A DNA stretch of 64,000 nucleotides from Rhodospirillales bacterium 70-18 (GTDB lineage Bacteria; Pseudomonadota; Alphaproteobacteria; Acetobacterales; Acetobacteraceae). The stretch lies in assembly GCA_001899585.1 (NCBI GenBank), contig MKWE01000051.1:140991-204990 (forward strand). Direction: 5' to 3'. The number at the start of each line of letters is the position of its first letter. Position 1 is the stretch's first letter. The position numbers were made by a program, and so were the translations under genes. Under the pieces are notes generated by a model, which was not told where the DNA came from, searched no databases, and saw nothing but the letters and a program-made list of their open reading frames with translations. Of the stretch, positions 34,448 to 44,746 are shown in pieces.

Positions 34448-35455
34448 ATGAGGCCCGCCCTGCTGCTGCAGCGCCTGCTGCACCTGGTTCCGGTCCTGCT
34501 CGGGGTCACCGTCATTGTCTTCTTGATGATGTCGCTGACCCCGGGCGACCCGGCCGAGATCATGCTCGCCAACCAGAACGCCACCCCCGAGCAGGTGGCC
34601 AGCCTGCGCCACGACATGGGGCTGGACCGTTCGCTGCCGGTCCGCTTCGCCAGTTTCGTCGGCAACGCGCTGCGCGGCGATTTCGGCCAGTCGCTGTTCC
34701 ATCGCCGCCCGGTGGCGGACGTGATCGCCGAGCGCCTGCCGGCCACCATCGAGTTGTCGGCCGCCGCCCTCATCTTCGCGCTGCTGGTGGCGATCCCGCT
34801 CGGCGTGGTGGCCGCGGTGCATCGCGGCGGCATCCTCGACCGGCTGGCCACCGTCGGCTCGCTGTTCGGCGTCTCCCTCCCCGGCTTCTGGTTCGGCATC
34901 CTGCTGCTGCTCGCCTTCGCGGTGAACCTGCGGCTGCTGCCGGTCTCGGGCGCCATCGACTTCGCCCACCAGCCGCCCACCGTCACCGGCTTCCTGACCA
35001 TCGACAGCCTCCTCTCCGGCCGGCTGGACAGCCTGGGCAACGCGCTGGCCCACCTGCTGCTGCCCGCCGTCACGCTCGGCCTGCCGATGGCGGCGATCCT
35101 GATGCGGGTCACCCGCGCCTCCATGCTGGAGGTGCTGCGGCAGGACTACATCACCTTCGCCGAGGCCAAGGGCCTGAGCCGCGCGCGCATCCTGGCGCTG
35201 CACGCGCTGAAGAACGCGCTGCTGCCCACGGTGACGGTGGCGGCCATCGAGACCGGCTCCCTGCTCGGCGGCAACATGGTGGTGGAGACGGTGTTCGGCT
35301 GGCCCGGCCTGGGCCGGCTGGTGGTGGAGAGCATCTTCGTGCGCAACTACCCGCTGGTGCAGGCCGCCGTGCTGCTCTACGCGGTGACCTATGTGCTGGT
35401 GAATTTCGTGGCCGACCTGCTCTACACCGTGCTCAACCCAAAGGTGCGGATGTGA
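34448..35455 (+). CDS. Peptide ABC transporter permease, DppB type
   Basis: A 335-residue inner-membrane permease with six helices. The N-terminal RLLHLVPVLLGVTVIVFLMM and the GDP...LG.D signature are DppB/OppB-specific; the EAA loop lies at AKGLSRARILALHALKNALLP. It pairs with the DppC-type protein. A 27-base gap separates it from the binding-protein gene and a repeat-filled 154-base gap follows. Confidence 0.92.
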   Translation: MRPALLLQRLLHLVPVLLGVTVIVFLMMSLTPGDPAEIMLANQNATPEQVASLRHDMGLDRSLPVRFASFVGNALRGDFGQSLFHRRPVADVIAERLPATIELSAAALIFALLVAIPLGVVAAVHRGGILDRLATVGSLFGVSLPGFWFGILLLLAFAVNLRLLPVSGAIDFAHQPPTVTGFLTIDSLLSGRLDSLGNALAHLLLPAVTLGLPMAAILMRVTRASMLEVLRQDYITFAEAKGLSRARILALHALKNALLPTVTVAAIETGSLLGGNMVVETVFGWPGLGRLVVESIFVRNYPLVQAAVLLYAVTYVLVNFVADLLYTVLNPKVRM

Positions 35456-35470
35456 CGCGGTTCCGCCCGA

Positions 35471-35530
35471 CCCCGAATTCACCGGCCCCGAATTCACCGG
35501 CCCCGAATTCACCGGCCCTGAATTCAAGGG
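35471..35530 (+). repeat. 15-bp tandem repeat between dppB- and dppC-type genes
   Basis: CCCCGAATTCACCGG occurs three times perfectly (35471, 35486, 35501) followed by the variant CCCTGAATTCAAGGG (35516-35530). Each unit holds a GAATTC palindrome. It lies within the operon's untranslated spacer. Confidence 0.92.
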
Positions 35531-35590
35531 TGAGGTCCAGGGGCTCGGCCCCTGGTGGGGCCCGGGGCAAAGCCCCGTCCTTGCTTCCCC
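35526..35590 (+). repeat. REP-like GC-rich element, copy 2
   Basis: It contains a perfect hairpin CCAGGGGC-TCG-GCCCCTGG (35537-35555) and a second, CGGGGC-AAA-GCCCCG (35563-35577). The overall sequence matches the element at 15618-15676. It lies inside an operon, so it probably modulates rather than stops transcription. Confidence 0.75.
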
Positions 35591-35609
35591 TTGTCATCGG
35601 CCAGCCCTG

Positions 35610-36455
35610 ATGCGCCGTCTCGGCAACCTCCTCCCCGGCAAGCTCGCCAAGCTGGCCGCCGCCGCCGTGCTGGCCTTCGTGCTGATGGCCGCCGCGGCGC
35701 CGCTGCTGGCCCCGCACGACCCTGCCGCCACCGACCTGTTCCGCCGCCTGCAGCCGCCCGGCTGGATGGCCGAGGGCGACTGGGCCTATCCGCTCGGCTG
35801 CGACGCGCTGGGGCGGGACATTCTCAGTCGCATCATCTACGGCGCGCGGGTGTCCATCTTCATCGGCGTGGTGGTGGTGCTGATCGCCACCGCCATCGGC
35901 ATCGCCGCCGGGCTTGCCGCCGGCTACCTGCGCGGCTGGGTGGACCGGGTGGTCTCCGGCCTGATCGATATCCTGCTCGGCTTCCCCTACCTCATCTTCG
36001 CGGTCGGGCTGATGGCGATGATGGGGCCGGGGGTGCTGAACATGGTGATGGCGCTCGCCTACAAGGAATGGGTGGTGCCCGCCCGCGTGGTGCGCGGCGA
36101 AACCCTGGCGGCGCGCGAGACCGAATATGTGGAGGCCGCGCGCGCCATGGGCGCCTCCAGCACCTACATCATGGCGCGCGAGGTGCTGCCCAACATCCTC
36201 TCGCCGGTGATCGTGGTGGCCAGCGTGCGCATCGCCCAGGTGATCATCCTGGAGGCGAGCCTGTCCTTCCTCGGCCTCGGCGTGCAGCCGCCCACCGCCT
36301 CCTGGGGCTCGATGGTGGCCGACGGGCGCGGCTACATCCTGGATGCCTGGTGGGTCAGCACCTTCCCGGGCCTGGCCATCCTGCTGCTGGTGCTGTCGAT
36401 CAACGTCGCCAGCCAGGCGGTGCGCGACGCCATGGACCCGCGCTTCCATGACTGA
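35610..36455 (+). CDS. Peptide ABC transporter permease, DppC type
   Basis: A 281-residue permease. The N-terminal LAPHDPAATD...LGCDALGRDILSRIIYGARVSI block and the EAA loop ARAMGASSTYIMAREVLPN define DppC/OppC. It forms the channel with the DppB partner. Its last 8 bases overlap the ATPase gene that follows. The start at 35610 lacks a strong ribosome site, which may reduce expression after the repeat-laden spacer. Confidence 0.92.
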   Translation: MRRLGNLLPGKLAKLAAAAVLAFVLMAAAAPLLAPHDPAATDLFRRLQPPGWMAEGDWAYPLGCDALGRDILSRIIYGARVSIFIGVVVVLIATAIGIAAGLAAGYLRGWVDRVVSGLIDILLGFPYLIFAVGLMAMMGPGVLNMVMALAYKEWVVPARVVRGETLAARETEYVEAARAMGASSTYIMAREVLPNILSPVIVVASVRIAQVIILEASLSFLGLGVQPPTASWGSMVADGRGYILDAWWVSTFPGLAILLLVLSINVASQAVRDAMDPRFHD

Positions 36456-37451
36456 TCACCCAATGCCCGAGCCCTTGCTGTCCATCACCGACCTGCGGGT
36501 CGCCTTCGCCACCAGGGGCGGGCTGGTGCGCGCCGTGGACGGCGTCAGCCTGGAGGTGCGGGCCGGCGAGTGCCTGGGCATCGTGGGCGAATCCGGCTCG
36601 GGCAAAAGCGTCACCTTCGCCAGCGTGATGGGCCTCATCCGCCCGCCCGGCCGCATCGAGGGCGGCAGCATCCGCTTCGGCGGCCGCGACCTGGTGGGGC
36701 TGGACCCCGCCGCCTATCGCCGCCTGCGCGGCCGCGAGATCGCCATGACCCTGCAGGACGCCTCCACCTCGCTCAACCCGGCGCTGACCGTGGGCACCCA
36801 GATCACCGAGGTGCTGCTGGCCCATGCCGAGGACCTGCCGGCCGGCCACGGCCCGCGCCGCCGCGCCGCCCGCCAGCGCGCGATCGACATGATGCGCCTG
36901 GTCGGCATCCCCGCCGCCGAGGGCCGGCTGGACGACTACCCCCACCAGTTCAGCGGCGGCATGCGCCAGCGCATGATGATCGCCATCGCCCTGTCCTGCC
37001 GCCCCCGCCTGCTGATCGCCGACGAGCCCACCACGGCGCTGGACGTGACCATCCAGGCGCAGGTGCTGGAACTGATCGCCGGCATCCGCGCCACCCTGGG
37101 CATGAGCGTGGTGCTGATCACCCACGACCTCGGCGTGGTCGCCGAATACTGCGACCGCGTGGCCGTGCTCTATGCCGGCCAGATCGTCGAATCCGGCCCC
37201 ACCGCGCAGGTGATCGCCGCCCCCCGCCACCCCTACACCGCCGGGCTGCTGCGCTCGGTGCCGGTGCTGTCGGACCTCGACCGGCCGATCCAGCCCATCC
37301 CCGGCCAGGTGCCGGACCTCGTGGACCTGCCGGAAGGCTGCCGCTTCCTGCCGCGCTGCGCCCTGGCGCATGCCGCCTGCCACGCGGCGGTGCCGATGCG
37401 CGGCCTGGGGGCCGGCCGCGCCGCCCGCTGCGTGCTGGCGGAGGCCGCGCC

Positions 37452-37455
<4 letters not shown>
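36448..37455 (+). CDS. Peptide ABC transporter ATP-binding protein, DppD type
   Basis: A 335-residue ATPase. Walker A GESGSGKS, signature FSGGMRQR, Walker [13 protein letters not shown] and the switch His in ITHD are complete. The C-terminal oligopeptide-transporter extension carries the cysteine motif [15 protein letters not shown], which in Dpp/Opp ATPases can hold an iron-sulfur cluster. Two in-frame ATGs exist (36448, 36463); the first is used as it overlaps dppC as coupled genes do. Its stop overlaps the next start (ATGA). Confidence 0.92.
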
Positions 37456-38440
<985 letters not shown>

Positions 38441-38444
<4 letters not shown>

Positions 38445-39571
38445 CCGCCGATCCCGCCACCGCGCCTGCCGCCGAGCCGCTGGTCCTGCACGGCGACGCC
38501 TTCGCGCGCGGCCGTGCCCAGGCCGAACTGTGCCCGGACAGCATCGCCGCGGTGCGCGCCACGGTCGAAGCCCGGCTGCACGGCGCGGCCGCCCTGCTGG
38601 CCAGCCCGCGCATCACCCGCTACCTCGACGCGCAATGCGAATTCGCCAGCCAGCACGACCCCGAGGGCATGGCCGAAATGTTCGGCATCGCCGCCGGCTA
38701 CGGCGTCACCGCCCGCGCGCTGTTCGCCTTCCTGCATGCCGGCCAGCTTTCCGGCCTGCCGGATGACGGCTGCTCCGCCTGGGCCTTCGTGGACCCGGCG
38801 CAGGGCGCGATGGTGGTGAAAAACCGCGACCTGCGCGGCCCGGCGCTGCCGTTGCAGCGGGTGTTCCGCCACACCGACCCGGCCTGGGGCGGGCGCACCG
38901 TGCTGTGCGTCGGCAGCCTGGGCGCGCCCGGCGCCTATTCCAGCGGCATCAATTCCGACGGCTTCGCCCTGGTGGACACCCAGGTGGTCACCACCGACCA
39001 GGGCGTGGGCCTGCTGCGCTACTTCATGATGACCCGCCTGCTGGCCGGCTGCGCCAGCGTGGACGAGGCGATCGCCGCCCTGCACGCCATGACCCATGCC
39101 GGCGGCGGCACGCTGGTGCTGGCCGATGCCGGCGGCACCATCGCGGCGGTGGAGATCGGCCATTCCGGCGTGGCGGTGCAGCGGCGCACCACCGGCTGGC
39201 TCGCCCGCACCAACCACTTCCTCGCCCCCGGCCTCTCCGACCGCCTCGCCGCCGCCCCCGGCGATCCGGGCCCGGACGTGTCGCGCGCCCGCCTCGCCCG
39301 GCTCACCGCCTGGTTCGGCCATCGCCGTGCCGCGCCGGCGCTGGCCGAGGCCGCCGCCATCATGGCCAGCCACGACGACGCGGCCGGCACCGGGCTGTGC
39401 CGGCACGGCCAGGAGGGCGGCTCCACCACCGTCTCGTGCGCCATCTTTGCGTGCGGCCCCGGAACACTCTATTTCGCCAGCGGCAACCCCTGCGACGGCG
39501 CCTGGTCGCGCCTGGACTGCACCGGGGACGCGGGAGCACCGGATGGCCTACGAGATGGGACTGGTCGGTGA
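38441..39571 (+). CDS. C45-family Ntn-hydrolase (acyltransferase/amidohydrolase-like)
   Basis: A 376-residue relative of isopenicillin N acyltransferase (peptidase C45). These proteins self-cleave just before a nucleophile cysteine; here C111 in DDGCSAWAF is the expected site, splitting ~110 and ~266 residue chains. Family members hydrolyse or form amide bonds on N-acyl amino acids and related compounds. No signal peptide is seen, so it would act in the cytoplasm on the imported ligand. The start overlaps the DppF-type stop and its end overlaps the regulator gene. Confidence 0.85.
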
Positions 39572-40508
39572 ACACCCCTCGGTCGCGGAGACGCGCCGGC
39601 TGATCGCCCGCGTCGCGCGCAGCCCGGCGCGCACGGTGCTGCTGTACGGCGAAACCGGCACCGGCAAGGGCCTGGTGGCGCGCATGCTGCACCAGCAATC
39701 GGCGCGGGCCGGGCGCGGCTTCGTCGACGTGAACTGCGCCGCGATCCCGGAAAACCTGCTCGAATCGGAGCTTTTCGGCCATGAAAGGGGCGCTTTTACC
39801 GGCGCTTTGGCCAAGAAAATCGGCCTTGTGGAGACCGCCGACCGCGGCACCCTGTTCCTCGACGAGATCCGCGAGATGACGCCGGTGCTGCAGGCCAAGC
39901 TGCTCACCTTGCTGGACACGCTGTCCTTCCGCCGGGTGGGCGACGTGCGGGCGATCCATGTCGATGCCCGCGTGGTCGCCTCCACCAACAAGATTCTGCT
40001 GTCCGAGGTGAAGGCCGGCAAGTTCCGCGAAGACCTGTACTATCGGCTGCAAGTCGTCGCCATCAACATCCCGGCCCTGCGCGAGCGCGGCGACGACGTG
40101 TTCATCCTGGCCGAGCATTTCATGCGCAAGTTCAGCGCCCGTTACGAGCGGGTGATTACCGGCTTCGACCCGGAAGTGCGCGACATCTTCCGCCGCTACC
40201 CCTGGCCGGGCAATGTGCGCGAACTGGAGAACCTGATCGAGCGCATCTTCATCCTGGAGGACGACCCGCGCATCCTGGTCCGCCACCTCCCTGCCCGCAT
40301 CCTGCGCGACGCCGCCGACCCGACCGCCGCCGACGATGCCGGCGAGGCAGCGCCGCAGGGATTCGAGGCCGCCACCCAGGCTTTCCAGCAGCGCCTGGTC
40401 CGCCGCGCGCTGGCCGAGGGCGGCGGCAATCTGGGGCAGGCGGCGCGGCTGCTGGGCCTGTCGCGGCACGCGCTGCGCCATCAGATGCTCAAGCTGGGAA
40501 TGCGCTAG
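39543..40508 (+). CDS. Sigma-54-dependent activator without sensor domain (PspF-like architecture)
   Basis: A 321-residue enhancer-binding protein. AAA+ domain from the N-terminus: Walker A GETGTGKG (36-43), sigma-54 contact loop GAFTGA (83-88), Walker B GTLFLDE (102-108), arginine-finger region PALRERGDD, then a Fis-type HTH (about 285-318). There is no receiver, GAF, PAS or V4R sensor. It overlaps the hydrolase gene by 29 bases; GGGAG precedes the ATG. It most likely activates the promoter at 32791 and thus its own operon. How its activity is gated is unknown; a partner inhibitor, as PspA does for PspF, is one option. Confidence 0.92.
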   Translation: MAYEMGLVGEHPSVAETRRLIARVARSPARTVLLYGETGTGKGLVARMLHQQSARAGRGFVDVNCAAIPENLLESELFGHERGAFTGALAKKIGLVETADRGTLFLDEIREMTPVLQAKLLTLLDTLSFRRVGDVRAIHVDARVVASTNKILLSEVKAGKFREDLYYRLQVVAINIPALRERGDDVFILAEHFMRKFSARYERVITGFDPEVRDIFRRYPWPGNVRELENLIERIFILEDDPRILVRHLPARILRDAADPTAADDAGEAAPQGFEAATQAFQQRLVRRALAEGGGNLGQAARLLGLSRHALRHQMLKLGMR

Positions 40509-41227
40509 AGCGCGAACAGCCGGCCCCAGCCGGTCACCCGCGCCGGGTCCGCGCCGGCCAGGGCCAGCGACTTCCAGACCACGGTGGCGATCGAATCCAG
40601 CACCGGCAGCCCGGTTTCCGCCTCCAGCGCCGCCACCAGCGGGGCGGCGCGCAGGTTGGTGCAGACCACGGCGAGCACGTCCGGCCGGGCCGCCGCCACC
40701 TCGCGCGCCATGGCGGCGATCCGTGCCGGCGCCACCTCGGCGAAGGCGAAGTTCTCCTGCAGGCCGCAATGCCGCTCCGCCGCGCAGGCCAGCCCAAGCC
40801 CGGCGTAGTTGGCGACGATGCGCGCCTGCACCTCGGCCAGGTACGGCGTCACCAGCCCGATTGTGCGGGCGCCGAGCAGGCCGAACGCCTGGTTCATCGC
40901 CAGCATCGAGGTGGTGGCCGGGATGCCGGTGGCGGCGGTGATCTGCGCGCACAGCGCCGTGTCGGCATCGAAGCCCAGCCAGGCGGCCGAGGTGCCGTTC
41001 CAGGCGATCACATCCACCCTGGCATGCGCCAGCAGGGCGGCGGCGCGCAGGATCTCGCCGGCGTCGAACTGCGCCAGCGCGCCGGGCGAGAGCGCGATCT
41101 CGGTGACCGGGAAGCGGGCGAAATGCGCCGAGACCTCGGGCAGCCCGGCCAGCATGGCGCAGGTGACCGGCTCCAGCACGGTGTTGGAGCTGGGGGTGAG
41201 GAAGCCGAGGCGGATGGGGCGGGTCAT
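40505..41227 (-). CDS. Asp/Glu racemase-superfamily protein, arylmalonate-decarboxylase-like
   Basis: A 240-residue member of the racemase/maleate isomerase/AMDase group. The LGFLTPSSNTVLEP start and IGLVTPYL are typical. Two-cysteine racemases have Cys at both catalytic sites; here the first site reads WNGTS (G78) and only the second has Cys (C189 in VVCTN), the pattern of arylmalonate decarboxylase. A decarboxylase or single-base isomerase is therefore likelier than a racemase. Its stop shares CTAG with the convergent activator gene. Its start is 10 bases from the mutL stop, so it may be cotranscribed with mutL. Confidence 0.78.
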   Translation of the reverse strand: MTRPIRLGFLTPSSNTVLEPVTCAMLAGLPEVSAHFARFPVTEIALSPGALAQFDAGEILRAAALLAHARVDVIAWNGTSAAWLGFDADTALCAQITAATGIPATTSMLAMNQAFGLLGARTIGLVTPYLAEVQARIVANYAGLGLACAAERHCGLQENFAFAEVAPARIAAMAREVAAARPDVLAVVCTNLRAAPLVAALEAETGLPVLDSIATVVWKSLALAGADPARVTGWGRLFAL

Positions 41228-41237
41228 GCGGCGGTCC

Positions 41238-43037
41238 TTACCTGCGGCCGAACATCCGCTCGATCTCGGCGCGCGACAGTTTCAGGAAGGTGGGGCGGCC
41301 GTGGCTGCAGGTGGCGGCCCTGGGGGTGGCCTCCATGCGGCGCAGCAGCGCGTCCATCTCGGGGCCGGCCAGCCGGCGGCCGGCGCGGATGCTGCCGTGG
41401 CAGGCGAGCCGGGCGACCACCGCGTCCAGCCTCGCGTCGAGCGCCGTGGCCTCGTCCATCTCGGCGAATTCGTCGGCCAGGTCGCGCAGCAGCGGGCCGG
41501 GGTCGGGCGCGCCCAGCACCGCCGGCAGGGCGCGCACCAGCACCGCCCCGGGGCCGAACGCCTCGATCTCCAGCCCCAGCTGGGCCAGCTCGCCGGCCCG
41601 CGCCAGCAGGCGCTGCGCGTCGGCCGGCGGCAGGTCCACCACGCCGGGCAGCAGCAGCTTCTGGCTGCGCACCCCGCCGTCCAGCAATTGCGCGCGGATA
41701 TCCTCATGGGTCAGCCGCTCATGCGCGGCGTGCTGGTCCACCAGCACCAGGCTGCCATCGGCGGCCACCGCGATCACGTAGGTGTCCAGCACCTGCGCCA
41801 CCGGCGCGCCGAGCGGATAGGCGGTGGCCGGGGCGGCGGCGCTGAAGGGGCCGTGGAAGCGGTCCGGGGCGGGCAGCACCCGCGCCGCCGGGGCGGCCTC
41901 CATCGGCAGCAGCGCCTCGGCGAAGCCCTGGGGGGCGTGGGGGCGCGGAGCCGCGTGCAGGCTCAGGCCCGGTCGGCTGGATTGGGGCCGGCCCATCGGC
42001 CGATCCGCGTCCAGCCGCACCTGCACCGAGGGCGCGGTGCCCAGGATGGCGCCGCCGGCCAGGGTGCGGGCCAGGGTGGCGATCACCAACCCGCGCACCC
42101 CGGCGGCGTCGCGGAAGCGCACCTCCGCCTTGGCCGGGTGTACGTTCACGTCCAGCTCCTCGGGCGGCAGGTCGAGGAACAGCGCCACCACCGGGTGCCG
42201 GCCATAGGCGATCACGTCGCGATAGGCCACCCGTACGGCGGTGCGCAGCAGCGGGTCGGTGACCGGGCGGCCGTTGACCACCAGCGCCTGCGCCGCGGCG
42301 GTGGCGCGGCTGACCGTGGGGGCGCCGATGAAGCCGGTGAGGCGCATGTCGCCGCGCCCGCCATCCACCTCCAGCAGCGCCGCCGCCGCGTCCGGCCCCA
42401 GCAGGGCGGCGACGCGGGCCTGGCGGTCCTGCGCCGGCAGGTCGAAGGCCACCCGACCGTCGCTTTCCAGGCGGAACGCCACGCCGGGCGCCGCCAGCGC
42501 CAGCCGGCGGATCGCCGCCTCGGTGGCGTCGGCCTCGGCGCGCGGGGTTTTGAGGAATTTGCGCCGCGCCGGGGTGGCGAAGAACAGGTCGCGCACCACC
42601 ACCCGGGTGCCGGGCGGGCCGGCGGCCGGGGCCGGCTCGCCGACCGCGCCGCCCTCCACCCGGATGCTCGCGGCATGGTCCGCCCCGGCCGGGCGGGAGG
42701 TGATCGACAGCCGCGCCGCCGCCCCGATGCTGGGCAGCGCCTCGCCCCGGAAGCCGAGGGTCAGGATATGCACCAGCGTGTCGTCGGCCAGCTTGGATGT
42801 GGCGTGGCGCTGCACCGCCAGCGCCAGTTCCTCGTCGGTCATGCCGCTGCCGTCGTCCACCACCTCGATCCGGTCGATGCCACCGCCGTCGATGGCGACC
42901 GCGATGCGGGTGGCGCCGGCATCCAGCGCGTTCTCCACCAGTTCGCGCGCCGCCGCCGCCGGACGCTCGATCACCTCGCCGGCGGCGATGCGGTTCACCG
43001 TCGCCTCGGGCAGCATGCGGATGCGGCCCGCCCGCAT
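41238..43037 (-). CDS. mutL: DNA mismatch repair protein MutL
   Basis: A 599-residue GHKL ATPase. RELVENALDAGAT, DDGSGM, TLGFRGEALPSIG and the GTRVVVRDLFFATPAR block form the N-terminal ATP site. The C-terminal domain has DQHAAHERLTHE (DQHA-X2-E-X4-E, near 434) and CSHGRPT (near 575), the metal site of the nicking endonuclease type found in bacteria lacking MutH. It works with MutS to remove mismatches. The ATG is 3 bases after the pgi stop, so the two are one transcript. Confidence 0.95.
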   Translation of the reverse strand: MRAGRIRMLPEATVNRIAAGEVIERPAAAARELVENALDAGATRIAVAIDGGGIDRIEVVDDGSGMTDEELALAVQRHATSKLADDTLVHILTLGFRGEALPSIGAAARLSITSRPAGADHAASIRVEGGAVGEPAPAAGPPGTRVVVRDLFFATPARRKFLKTPRAEADATEAAIRRLALAAPGVAFRLESDGRVAFDLPAQDRQARVAALLGPDAAAALLEVDGGRGDMRLTGFIGAPTVSRATAAAQALVVNGRPVTDPLLRTAVRVAYRDVIAYGRHPVVALFLDLPPEELDVNVHPAKAEVRFRDAAGVRGLVIATLARTLAGGAILGTAPSVQVRLDADRPMGRPQSSRPGLSLHAAPRPHAPQGFAEALLPMEAAPAARVLPAPDRFHGPFSAAAPATAYPLGAPVAQVLDTYVIAVAADGSLVLVDQHAAHERLTHEDIRAQLLDGGVRSQKLLLPGVVDLPPADAQRLLARAGELAQLGLEIEAFGPGAVLVRALPAVLGAPDPGPLLRDLADEFAEMDEATALDARLDAVVARLACHGSIRAGRRLAGPEMDALLRRMEATPRAATCSHGRPTFLKLSRAEIERMFGRR

Positions 43038-43039
43038 GG

Positions 43040-44716
43040 TCAGGTCTCGCCGCGCAGGGCGTGGAAGCGGGCGATCAGCGCCGCGGTGGAACTGTCATGC
43101 GCGCCCCCGGCGGTCCCTTTCGTAAGGTCAGGCAGGATGCCGGCGGCCAGCGCCTTGCCCAGCTCCACCCCCCATTGGTCGAAGCTGTTGATGCCCCACA
43201 GCCAGCCCTGCACCGCCACCTTGTGCTCGTACAGCGCGATCAGCCGGCCCAGGCTGTTGCCGTCCAGCCGGCGGAACAGGATGGTGGTGCTCGGCCGGTT
43301 GCCGGCGAACACGCGGTGCGGCGCGATGGCGGCGATGGTGTCGGCCTCGGCGCCGGCCGCGCGCATCTCCGCCTCCACCTGCGACAGGCTGCGCCCGGCC
43401 AGCAGCGCCTCGGCCTGGGCGAAGGCGTTGGCGGCCAGGATGCGGTGGGCCTGCGGGCGGTCGTGGTCCGGCTCGGCGGCCAGGATGAAATCCACCGGCA
43501 CCACGGCGGTGCCCTGGTGGATGAGCTGCATGAAGCTGTGCTGCGCGTCCGTCCCCGGCTCGCCGAACACCACCGGGCAGGTGGGGCGGGGCACCGGCCG
43601 GCCGTCCAGCCCCACCGACTTGCCGTTGCTCTCCATCTCAAGCTGCTGGAGATAGGCCGGGAAGCGGGCCAGCCGCGCGTCGTAGGCCAGGATGCATTGC
43701 GCCCGGTGGCCCATGGCGTTGACGTGCCAGATGCCGACCAGCGCCATCAGCACCGGCAGGTTGGCGGCGAAATCGGCGGTGCGGAAATGCCGGTCCATCG
43801 CGGCGGCACCATCCAGCATAGCCTGGAAGGCGTCCCACCCGGCGGCCAGCGCGATCGACAGGCCGACCGGCGACCACAGCGAGTAGCGCCCGCCCACCCA
43901 GTCGCGGAAGCCGAACATGCGCGCCGGCGCGATGCCGAATGCCGCCACGGCGGCGGCGTTGGTGGACAGGGCGGCGAAATGCGCGGCCACCGCTTCCGTT
44001 TCCGGCACCTTGGGCCCCAGCGCCCCGGCCAGCCAGGCGCGCACGGCGGCGGCGTTGGTCATGGTCTCCTGGGTGGTGAAGGTCTTGGAGGCCACCAGCA
44101 CCAGCGTGCGCGCCGGATCCAGCTCGCGCGCCAGGGCGGCGAAGGCGTGGCCGTCCACGTTGGACAGGAAGCGGGGGCGCAGCCGGGCGCCGTGGGCGAG
44201 GGTCAGCGCCTCGCTGGCCATGCGCGGGCCGAGGTCGCTGCCGCCGATGCCGATGTTCAGCACGGTGTCGAACGTCTGGCCGGTGGCGCCGCGCAGCCGC
44301 CCGGCATGCACATCGGCCACGAAGGCGCGCATCCGCGCATGCTCGGCGGCGGCCAGCGCGCTGGCGTCGTCGATGCCCCCCGGCAGGGTGGCGCGCAGCC
44401 CGGCATCGGCGGGGGCGCGCAGGGCCATGTGCATGGCCGCCCGCCCCTCGGTGACGTTGACCGGCGCGCCGGCGAACAGCCGCGCGCGGAAGCCTTCCAG
44501 CCCGGCGGCATGGGCGAGGTCCAGCAGCGCCACCAGGGCCTCGCCGTCGATGGCGGTCTTGGAGAGGTCCAGCGCCATGTCGTCGAGCGTGGCAGTGAAG
44601 CGCCGCGCCCGGCCGGGGTCGGCGGCGAATAACGGGCGGATGTTGGCGGCGCCCGGCCGCGCGGCCAGGGTGGCGAGCCGGCGCCAGGCCTCGGCCAGGA
44701 GGGAATCGTCGCTCAT
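43040..44716 (-). CDS. pgi: Glucose-6-phosphate isomerase
   Basis: A 558-residue enzyme interconverting glucose-6-P and fructose-6-P. Recognisable blocks: NIGIGGSDLGP, SKTFTTQETMTNA, FRDWVGGRYSLWSPVG, MESNGKSV and the C-terminal WGINSFDQWGVELGK; catalytic Glu and His lie in GEPGTDAQHSF...QLIHQG. Full family length. mutL follows directly. Upstream of it lie two short tandem duplications and then the DUF3035 gene, so it may have its own promoter in that 87-base space. Confidence 0.96.
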   Translation of the reverse strand: MSDDSLLAEAWRRLATLAARPGAANIRPLFAADPGRARRFTATLDDMALDLSKTAIDGEALVALLDLAHAAGLEGFRARLFAGAPVNVTEGRAAMHMALRAPADAGLRATLPGGIDDASALAAAEHARMRAFVADVHAGRLRGATGQTFDTVLNIGIGGSDLGPRMASEALTLAHGARLRPRFLSNVDGHAFAALARELDPARTLVLVASKTFTTQETMTNAAAVRAWLAGALGPKVPETEAVAAHFAALSTNAAAVAAFGIAPARMFGFRDWVGGRYSLWSPVGLSIALAAGWDAFQAMLDGAAAMDRHFRTADFAANLPVLMALVGIWHVNAMGHRAQCILAYDARLARFPAYLQQLEMESNGKSVGLDGRPVPRPTCPVVFGEPGTDAQHSFMQLIHQGTAVVPVDFILAAEPDHDRPQAHRILAANAFAQAEALLAGRSLSQVEAEMRAAGAEADTIAAIAPHRVFAGNRPSTTILFRRLDGNSLGRLIALYEHKVAVQGWLWGINSFDQWGVELGKALAAGILPDLTKGTAGGAHDSSTAALIARFHALRGET

Positions 44717-44746
44717 GCGGCGATGCTACAGCAAAACCCCGGCCGC

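Noticed and set aside
41238-43655. Long plus-strand frames opposite mutL and pgi
   Set aside because: mutL and pgi are unambiguous on the minus strand; the opposite frames lack any motif.
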